Assembly: GCA_043764015.1 (NCBI GenBank)
Contig: JAYUKY010000023.1
Span: forward strand, 1 to 18,799
Direction of reading: 5' to 3'
Source: JANYGM01 sp043764015
GTDB taxonomy: Bacteria; Bacteroidota; Bacteroidia; Cytophagales; Thermonemataceae
Length of the DNA: 18,799 nucleotides
This document shows positions 13,122 to 18,799 of the stretch, piece by piece (within the stretch, counting starts at the first letter, position 1; each line of letters starts with the position of its first letter). Under the pieces are notes generated by a model. It was not told where the DNA came from. It ran no database searches and saw only the letters and a program-made list of their open reading frames with translations. The translations under genes and the position numbers were made by a program.

Positions 13122-15407
13122 ATGGTTATTCAAAAAAATATTTATCAAAAAATGTTGCCAATAAAATTATCAATAATATTGTTTTTGATGCTTTCAACGG
13201 TTGTTTTTGCACAAAAAATTGTTCGTTATGATTTGTATGTCAAAGATACTACTGTCAATTTTTCTGGGAAAAATAAACGTGCTATTGCCGTCAATGGTCA
13301 AATTCCTATGCCTACACTTACGTTTACGGAAGGTGATATTGCGGAAATATACGTCCACAACGAGTTAAACGAGGAAACTTCTTTGCATTGGCACGGATTG
13401 CTATTGCCTAATAAAGAAGATGGTGTACCAAACCTTACACAAATGCCCATAAAACCACATACAATCCATAAATATACTTTCCCAATTATCCAAAATGGCA
13501 CACATTGGTACCATAGTCATAGTGGTTTGCAGGAGCAAATAGGAATGTATGGAAGTTTTGTGATGCTCAAAAAAGCTACTGACGTGGGTTTTAGGGCTGG
13601 TATTGATGATTTGCCTACACTTCCTGTTATTTTAAGTGAGTGGACTGATATGAACCCCAACAACATTCACCGTATGCTCCACAATGCAACTGACTGGTTT
13701 GCTATCAAAAAAGGCACAACACAAAGCTATGCAGAGGCAATAAAACAAGGATATTTCAAGACAAAAGTCAAAAATGAATGGAAAAGAATGAATGCAATGG
13801 ACGTAAGCGACATTTATTATGAGAAATTTTTAATCAATGGGAAAAATGAAAGTGTTTTTATGCCACCTCTCAAAAATAACAAAATTGCTCAAAAAGTGCG
13901 TTTAAGGGTTTCTAATGGTGGTGCATCTACCTATTTTTGGCTCACGTATGCGGGCGGAAAAATTACAGTTGTGGCTAGTGATGGTAATGATGTTGTGCCT
14001 GTGGAGGTGGATAGGTTGCTTATTGCGGTTTCTGAAACGTATGATATTATTTTAGATATTCCTGCTGAAAATATGGCTTACGAGTTTTTGGCAACGTCCG
14101 AAGACCGTACAAAATCCGCTTCCCTGTATGTGGGTGATGCAAAAGGTGCAAAACAACTTATTTCGCCACTTCCAAAATTGCAATATTTTGAGGGTATGAA
14201 AATGATGAACGGAATGATGAAAATGAATGGAAATCTTGATGATATGGGAATGCAAATGTCACTTAATCAGATGGATATGAACGTGGTAATGTATCCAGAA
14301 ATCAGCCCAGTAAAAAGTCGTATTGCATCAAAAAAAGAAAAAAAGAAAATGCAAATGGAAAATCAGTATAATTCTAATAAATTATCTGATATTGTAACGC
14401 TTAATTATGCAATGCTGAAATCTCCTACAAAAACAGATTTGCCTAAAAATTCTTTGTCTGGCAAGGAGTTACGCTTTGAATTATCTGGAAATATGAACCG
14501 TTATGTTTGGAGTTTGGATAATAAAGTAGTGTCTGAAGCAGATAAAATTATTATCAAAAAAGGTGAAAATGTAAGAATAATCCTTTACAATGGCTCTATG
14601 ATGCGCCACCCAATGCACCTACACGGACACGACTTTAGGCTTTTGAATGGTCAGGGGGATTTTGCGCCACTCAAAAATATTGTGGATATTATGCCAATGG
14701 AAACAGATACGCTAGAATTTAATGCTAATGTGGAAGGAGATTGGTTTTTCCATTGCCATATTTTGTACCACATGATGGCGGGAATGGGCAGGGTTTTTAG
14801 TTATGAAAATCAAGCAAAAAATCCGTTAATTCCTAATCCAAAACTAGCGCAAAGGCGACTATTTGCAGACGACAGAAAATTTAGTGTGATGGCTGAAAAT
14901 GATTTTGCTACTAATGGAAATGATGGAATGTTGATGTTTTCTAATACACGCTGGAGCATAGGCGCAGAATGGCGTTTGGGTTATCACGACTATCACGGTT
15001 ACGAAACAGAACTGCATATTGGGCGTTATTTGGGCAAAATGCAATGGTTGATGCCATTTATTGGCTTTGATTGGCGTTATAGAAAAAATGGTATTGATAA
15101 TCAAGAAAAAAATATTTTCGGACAAACAGACACCAAAGACGTAAGGACGCAATTTAGCGCAGGACTTGAATACACCTTGCCAATGCTTGTGAAATTGCAG
15201 GGAGAGGTTTTTTTAGACGGGAATGTGCGTTTTCAGTTGCGTAGAGAGGATATTCCTGTGTCAAAACGTTTAAGAATGAGTTTTATGCTTAATTCTGACA
15301 AAGAATTTATGGGTGGATTTCGTTATATTATTACCAAAAATGCAGGTTTTTCTGTGCATTATGATAGTGATATGGGCATTGGAGCGGGTTTTACATTGTT
15401 TTATTGA
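13122..15407 (+). CDS. multicopper oxidase fused to CopB-like outer-membrane beta domain
   Basis: The protein has 761 residues from ATG 13122, or 751 from ATG 13152, which places the signal peptide (MLPIKLSIILFLML, cut after VFA) right at the N-terminus. Copper ligands are all visible: HWHG (89-92), HWYHSHSG (128-135), HPMHLHGHDF (496-505), and HCHILYHMMAGM (544-555) with T1 ligands Cys545, His550 and Met555. A Met-rich stretch (about 359-390) as in CopA/CueO probably binds Cu(I). The last about 175 residues (from about 587) are not oxidase: they read as amphipathic beta strands (WRLGYHDYHGYETELHIGRY, GLEYTLPMLVKLQGEVFLDG) ending in Tyr, like CopB outer-membrane proteins. This suggests an oxidase tethered to the outer membrane that turns Cu(I) into Cu(II). 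Last gene of the copper cluster. Confidence 0.9.
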   Translation: MVIQKNIYQKMLPIKLSIILFLMLSTVVFAQKIVRYDLYVKDTTVNFSGKNKRAIAVNGQIPMPTLTFTEGDIAEIYVHNELNEETSLHWHGLLLPNKEDGVPNLTQMPIKPHTIHKYTFPIIQNGTHWYHSHSGLQEQIGMYGSFVMLKKATDVGFRAGIDDLPTLPVILSEWTDMNPNNIHRMLHNATDWFAIKKGTTQSYAEAIKQGYFKTKVKNEWKRMNAMDVSDIYYEKFLINGKNESVFMPPLKNNKIAQKVRLRVSNGGASTYFWLTYAGGKITVVASDGNDVVPVEVDRLLIAVSETYDIILDIPAENMAYEFLATSEDRTKSASLYVGDAKGAKQLISPLPKLQYFEGMKMMNGMMKMNGNLDDMGMQMSLNQMDMNVVMYPEISPVKSRIASKKEKKKMQMENQYNSNKLSDIVTLNYAMLKSPTKTDLPKNSLSGKELRFELSGNMNRYVWSLDNKVVSEADKIIIKKGENVRIILYNGSMMRHPMHLHGHDFRLLNGQGDFAPLKNIVDIMPMETDTLEFNANVEGDWFFHCHILYHMMAGMGRVFSYENQAKNPLIPNPKLAQRRLFADDRKFSVMAENDFATNGNDGMLMFSNTRWSIGAEWRLGYHDYHGYETELHIGRYLGKMQWLMPFIGFDWRYRKNGIDNQEKNIFGQTDTKDVRTQFSAGLEYTLPMLVKLQGEVFLDGNVRFQLRREDIPVSKRLRMSFMLNSDKEFMGGFRYIITKNAGFSVHYDSDMGIGAGFTLFY

Positions 15408-15412
15408 TATGA

Positions 15413-15443
15413 TTTGTTGTTTTTATTATTTTTTGTATTTTTG
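15413..15443 (+). promoter_or_regulatory. promoter of ispD
   Basis: TTTG (15413-15416), exactly 19 nt, TATTTTTG (15436-15443): a full match to the Bacteroidota consensus. It lies 5 nt past the oxidase stop; the ispD ATG is 20 nt downstream, so ispD is transcribed separately from the copper cluster. Confidence 0.65.
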
Positions 15444-15463
15444 CAAGAAATAAAAACAAAAAT

Positions 15464-16189
15464 ATGAAAAAATATACTATTATTGTTGCAGGTGGAAGTG
15501 GTACACGTATGCAAACAGACATTCCAAAACAGTTTTTATTGTTGGTGGGGAGACCCGTTTTAATGCACACAATACAACAATTTGAAAAATATTCAGCAGG
15601 AAATTCAGAAGGAGAACTAGCAATTATTCTAGTTTTGCCACAAGAACAAATTTCTTTTTGGCAGGAATTATGCAAAAAACATCAATTCAATACGCCACAC
15701 ACCATAATAGAGGGCGGAAAATCTCGCTACCAATCTGTAAAAAACGGTTTGAATAGCATCAAAATTGAAGAAAATTCTGATGATGTAGAAAATAATACTG
15801 ATGCAATAGTTGCCATACATGACGGTGTGCGCCCTCTCGTGAGTGTGAGCGTGATAGCGCAAAGTTTTGAAATGGCTAAAAACAAAGGAAATGCGGTTGT
15901 TTTTGTGCCTTTGAAAGATTCTATTAGACAAGTAAATACTGTTAATAATACCAGTCAGGCGGTTAATAGGGCTGATTTTAGGTTGATACAAACCCCTCAA
16001 ACCTTCCAACTTAGTCAAATAAAAAAGGCTTATTTATTACCAGAAACCCCAGAACTTACAGACGACAGTAGCATAGCTGAAAAAGCAGGTTTTGAAATAC
16101 ATTTATTAGAAGGAAATTACCAAAACATCAAAATAACGACACCAGAAGACCTTGTTTTTGCAGAAACCCTTTTGAGGTGTGAAGTGTGA
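15464..16189 (+). CDS. ispD: 2-C-methyl-D-erythritol 4-phosphate cytidylyltransferase
   Basis: Cytoplasmic enzyme of 241 residues in the non-mevalonate (MEP) isoprenoid pathway; it joins CTP and methylerythritol phosphate to give CDP-ME. Visible motifs: VAGGSGTRM (8-16) with the CTP-binding loop and Arg15, IPKQF with Lys22, the HDGVRPLV block with the metal-binding Asp, NRADFRLIQTPQTF with the catalytic Arg region, and NIKITTPEDL near the C-terminus. Length fits the family, with a slightly long acidic insert (about 100-117, EENSDDVENNTD). The last codons (RCEV) and the stop are supplied by the palindromic repeat that begins at 16174. It has its own promoter. ispF and other pathway genes are not adjacent. 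Confidence 0.93.
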   Translation: MKKYTIIVAGGSGTRMQTDIPKQFLLLVGRPVLMHTIQQFEKYSAGNSEGELAIILVLPQEQISFWQELCKKHQFNTPHTIIEGGKSRYQSVKNGLNSIKIEENSDDVENNTDAIVAIHDGVRPLVSVSVIAQSFEMAKNKGNAVVFVPLKDSIRQVNTVNNTSQAVNRADFRLIQTPQTFQLSQIKKAYLLPETPELTDDSSIAEKAGFEIHLLEGNYQNIKITTPEDLVFAETLLRCEV

Positions 16190-16254
16190 AGTTTTTTTTT
16201 GATGTAAAACAATGTATTTACCTCACATTTCACACCTCGTACTTCACACTTCAA
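16174..16254 (+). repeat. TCACAC-type palindromic intergenic repeat, copy B
   Basis: Arms 16174-16189 and 16223-16238 pair at 15 of 16 positions around a 33-nt loop that contains nine Ts. The TATTTACCTCACA block and the GTACTTCACAC block are shared with copy A (3944-4032). The left arm overlaps the last five codons and the stop of ispD. Confidence 0.7.
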
Positions 16255-16474
16255 TAGGTTTTTTCTTTTTGGATTTTATAAAATTCCGCTTCTGTTGGAT
16301 TGTATAATGATTTAAAATACATATAAAATTATATATTTTTGTAAATATACAAATAATGGCAGATTTTCATAAAATAGTATTTATATTATAAAAAACAGAT
16401 ATAGAAACTTAATAAAGTTAAATAAATTTATTAAATAAAAAAGCCTTTCCAACCCTATTACAAATTATTGTTTG
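16255..16474. other. AT-rich gap between ispD repeat and tRNA
   Basis: No supported gene. A TATTTTTG box (16334-16341), a small TTTGTA/TACAAA stem and an 11-codon frame from ATG 16356 (MADFHKIVFIL) are present; they might be the remains of a gene start, but nothing continues in any frame. Confidence 0.35.
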
Positions 16475-16548
16475 TGCGCGTGGCAGGATTTGAACCCACA
16501 ACCTTCAGAGCCGAAATCTGACATTCTATCCAATTGAACTACACACGC
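16475..16548 (-). tRNA. tRNA-Arg (anticodon TCG)
   Basis: A 74-nt cloverleaf folds on the minus strand: acceptor GCGTGTG with CACGCGC (one G-T pair), a 4-bp D stem closing a loop with GG, anticodon stem TCAGA/TCTGA with loop TTTCGGC (anticodon TCG, reading CGA and possibly other CGN codons), a 5-nt variable loop, and a T arm with TTCAAAT. The discriminator is A; CCA is not encoded (ACA follows). Confidence 0.92.
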
Positions 16549-16553
16549 AAAGG

Positions 16554-16592
16554 TTTAATACTTTCTTGTATTAAAGTCCCCTTTGGGGATTT
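16554..16592 (-). terminator. two tandem hairpins between the substrate-binding gene and the tRNA
   Basis: The first stem met on the minus strand is AAATCCCC-AAA-GGGGACTT (16592-16574, one G-T pair), followed by a perfect 8-bp stem TTTAATAC/GTATTAAA (16575-16554). They lie 9 nt past the stop of the transporter gene and 5 nt before the tRNA 5' end. They may end the upstream transcript or help process the tRNA. Confidence 0.5.
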
Positions 16593-16600
16593 ATGGGCTG

Positions 16601-18355
16601 TTATTTCTTAAAGTAAACGCCAGAAAAATCTCGCCATTGCATTGCATTATTTGGGAAATCTTTGACATTCATTTTTACTAAACGATACGCTTCATCATAC
16701 CACAACACAATAATTGGGGCATTATCCATCAAAATTTGTTCTGCTTTTGCAAAAAGTTCGTTGGCTTCGTCTTCTGATTTTGAACTTACGGCTTGCGCAT
16801 AGAGTGCATCATATTTAGCATTTTTGAAACGTGCCATATTAGGAATAGATTTTTCCGCATCATTATCAGGTACAAATTTGCCTAAGAAAAGCGACAAAAA
16901 GTTCTCTGCACTTGGATAATCCGCATAATAAGATGTTTTCAACATATTAAATTTGCCTGCAAAACCATTATCCAGCAGTTGTGCAATAGGCATTATATTT
17001 ATTTTTATATTGATGTTGAGGTGATCTTTAAGTTGTTTTTGGATTTCTTGCGCTACGTCTGTCTGTCTGTTTCCCTCTGCGTTAAGTTCCAAAGTAACCA
17101 AAGGAAACCCTTTTCCGCCGCTAAACCCTGCTTTTTCAAAATAATATTTGGCAGAATCAATATTTAAACCATAACCACGAATTTTAGAAATATCATAATT
17201 TTTAAAAGTTGGTGGCGTAATGCCGTGTTCTCCTGCTGCCTCACCCTCACCACCAAGCGCATAATCTAAGATTTTTTGGCGGTCTATGGCAAAAGAAAAG
17301 GCTTTTCTGACATTCAAATCTTTAAATACTTCATTTTTTGTCATAAAATAAAGATATTGTGTTGTCATTTCAGGATTTCTTTGCAAATCAAAATCTTGAA
17401 TACCCCCGTCAGCTGCTTTGGCTGCTTTTTCTGTTGCTTCTGTAATATAATCTGTTGGCAAACGGTAAACCATATCCAGATTTCCTTTTTGAAATTCAAA
17501 TAATTCTGTTTTTTTATCTTTAATAAAAGTAATTTTGATTGCTTCTAAAAACGGCAAAACATTGCCATCTTTGTCTTTTTGATAATATTTTGGATTTCTT
17601 TTGAGGATAATAGAATTATTTTCTTCCAAACTTGCAAGGGTAAAAGCACCTGTTCCAACAGCTTTGATACGCATTTCAGAGCCATATTTTTCTACGGCTT
17701 CTTTTGGATAAACAAATGTAAAGGGCTTTGCAAGTCCGTACAAAAAGACAGCAGAAGGCTGATTTAGCGTCAGTTGAATAGTGTTTTTATCAATAATCTT
17801 GATGCCTTCTACTTCAAAAGAAGGTTTTTTGCCGCCAGCAGAAGCTTTGTAATATTCATTTGCACCTTTCAAAACATCTTGAAAAACACTAAATCCTTGA
17901 TTTTGAGCATCTTGTGTGCAGGTACGAGTAAAACAATATTTTACATCTTCCGCAGTCATTTCACGCCCTTTTCCACCAGAAAAACACTCGTTGTCGTGAA
18001 ATAAAACACCTTTTTTAAGGACAAATGTATAAATAGTTTTTGTTTCATCAACAGAATAGCTTTCCGCAAGCGCAGGCATCAAAGAAAGGTCATCTTGTTT
18101 AAATTTCAAAAGCCCTTCATATATTTGTGTGGCGGTGCGCAACGAATAAACATCAATAATACTTAAAGGATAAAGAGATTTTATGTATTCTGTTTCATTC
18201 AACTTAAAAACGCCTCCATAAGATTTCCCTCCTTTGGCATCTTTTGGAAGATTAGTAGCACCATTATCTGGACTTTTAGTATCTCCACAAGACGCCAAAA
18301 AAAAAGCAGAAAAGATAGTTGCAAGTAGGATACTTTGTATAGTATTTTGTTTCAT
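16601..18355 (-). CDS. ABC transporter substrate-binding lipoprotein, oligopeptide type (SBP_bac_5)
   Basis: The protein has 584 residues from ATG 18355. The signal peptide ends in lipobox LASC with Cys23, so it is a lipoprotein. The mature part follows the family 5 (OppA/DppA) pattern: GGVFKLNETEYIKSLYPL, YEGLLKFKQDDLSLMPALAESY, ADRQ-like DLNVRKAFSFAIDRQKIL, and the C-terminal NAPIIVLWYDEAYRLV. It would bind peptides or similar ligands for an Opp-type importer; the ligand is not deducible. No permease or ATPase gene is in the window, so it is an orphan here. The frame stays open upstream to 18475, but those 40 residues precede the signal peptide and are surely untranslated. A possible -7 box is at 18485-18478. 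Hairpins follow the stop. Confidence 0.88.
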   Translation of the reverse strand: MKQNTIQSILLATIFSAFFLASCGDTKSPDNGATNLPKDAKGGKSYGGVFKLNETEYIKSLYPLSIIDVYSLRTATQIYEGLLKFKQDDLSLMPALAESYSVDETKTIYTFVLKKGVLFHDNECFSGGKGREMTAEDVKYCFTRTCTQDAQNQGFSVFQDVLKGANEYYKASAGGKKPSFEVEGIKIIDKNTIQLTLNQPSAVFLYGLAKPFTFVYPKEAVEKYGSEMRIKAVGTGAFTLASLEENNSIILKRNPKYYQKDKDGNVLPFLEAIKITFIKDKKTELFEFQKGNLDMVYRLPTDYITEATEKAAKAADGGIQDFDLQRNPEMTTQYLYFMTKNEVFKDLNVRKAFSFAIDRQKILDYALGGEGEAAGEHGITPPTFKNYDISKIRGYGLNIDSAKYYFEKAGFSGGKGFPLVTLELNAEGNRQTDVAQEIQKQLKDHLNINIKINIMPIAQLLDNGFAGKFNMLKTSYYADYPSAENFLSLFLGKFVPDNDAEKSIPNMARFKNAKYDALYAQAVSSKSEDEANELFAKAEQILMDNAPIIVLWYDEAYRLVKMNVKDFPNNAMQWRDFSGVYFKK

Positions 18356-18477
18356 TAGGAGTAGTGCTAGATGATATTTTTGTGGTTGTTTATGATTGCT
18401 ATAAACGTTTATTAGTGCAATGATATTGTTTTTTGCTATTAAGCAACAATAAAGCAATTTTTGTATGAAATTCAAAA

Positions 18478-18485
18478 CAAAAGTA
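18478..18485 (-). promoter_or_regulatory. possible -7 box for the substrate-binding gene
   Basis: The minus strand reads TACTTTTG, a full match to TAnnTTTG, about 120 nt before the ATG at 18355. No -33 TTTG is seen at the proper distance. The implied leader is long. Confidence 0.3.
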
Positions 18486-18799
18486 GGAAAAACTTTTAAA
18501 AAAAACTATTATTTTTTATTATTTGTATTCTGTTACTACTAAGAGAGGAGAAGAAATATCAAAAACTTGGCGTTTGTTCGTTAATTTGTTGTTCATACTG
18601 CTGTTGCATAAAGGCTATATTGTAGGATTTGCAATTGCCACGAATGCACGAATGAATACAATTATTCGTGGCAACTAAATCAGCCATATTGTCATTTATG
18701 GCACACTAAGTGCTAAGGCTATATTATTTATACATTCAAAATTAGTTAAAATACTGATAATGATATTTTTAAAATTAGTTGAATATATAATCTACCCAG
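18486..18799. other. gene-free gap at the right window edge
   Basis: No supported gene in either strand. Contents: the CACGAAT palindrome (18635-18674) and an 11-bp direct repeat AAGGCTATATT at 18611-18621 and 18715-18725 that brackets it. The remainder is AT-rich DNA. Confidence 0.5.
18635..18674. repeat. CACGAAT palindromic intergenic repeat
   Basis: Perfect 11-bp arms TTGCCACGAAT (18635-18645) and ATTCGTGGCAA (18664-18674) with an 18-nt loop that carries a second CACGAATG, making a direct repeat within the left half. Similar CCACGAAT palindromes are, from memory, common between genes in Bacteroidota. Confidence 0.65.

Noticed and set aside
16356..16391. 11-codon frame MADFHKIVFIL after a TATTTTTG box
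   Set aside because: No continuation in any frame and no -33 box; at most a gene remnant.
18356..18475. 40-residue upstream extension of the substrate-binding protein
   Set aside because: The lipoprotein signal peptide begins at Met 18355; an extension would bury it.

Overview
The window is a stretch of AT-rich chromosome from a member of the Bacteroidota, most likely a gliding Cytophagales/Flavobacteriia-type bacterium. Evidence: a GldA-like gliding ABC ATPase, Bacteroidota-type promoters (TTTG-N19/20-TAnnTTTG), little use of Shine-Dalgarno sequences, and several lipoproteins with Bacteroidota-style signal peptides. No phage, integrase, complete insertion sequence or CRISPR array is visible, but the intergenic gaps hold many palindromic repeats.

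Layout. 1-341: hairpin-rich gap. 339-2620 (minus): gldA, a small lipoprotein gene and a SAM methyltransferase gene. 2621-3088: gap holding a 176-bp element with imperfect terminal inverted repeats. 3089-5557 (plus): nucleoside phosphorylase, mreC, mreD (cell-wall elongation). 5640-10237 (minus): threonine-synthase-like PLP enzyme, a PPP-type phosphatase interrupted by a frameshift in a TTTTA repeat, and gyrA. 10397-15407 (plus): a copper/heavy-metal handling cluster of five genes. 15464-16189 (plus): ispD. 16475-16548 (minus): tRNA-Arg. 16601-18355 (minus): an oligopeptide-type substrate-binding lipoprotein. 18476-18799: gap with a CACGAAT-type palindrome.

How the genes work together. The copper cluster is the clearest functional unit. 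It encodes a small exported Cys-rich protein, an exported HMA + DUF3347 protein, a cytosolic four-helix-bundle copper store with 23 Cys in 102 residues, an inner-membrane HMA + MauE/DoxX-like fusion, and a multicopper oxidase fused to an outer-membrane-type beta domain. Together they could sequester Cu(I) in the cytosol, periplasm and outer membrane and oxidise it. No copper ATPase or regulator is in view. The other genes are ordinary housekeeping functions.

Most worth checking: the (TTTTA)3 tract that splits the phosphatase gene and whose loss of one unit restores the frame exactly; the copper cluster with its fusions and the AT-rich hairpins in its spacers; the families of intergenic palindromes, some of which supply codons to neighbouring genes; and Ala at the quinolone-critical Ser83 position of GyrA.
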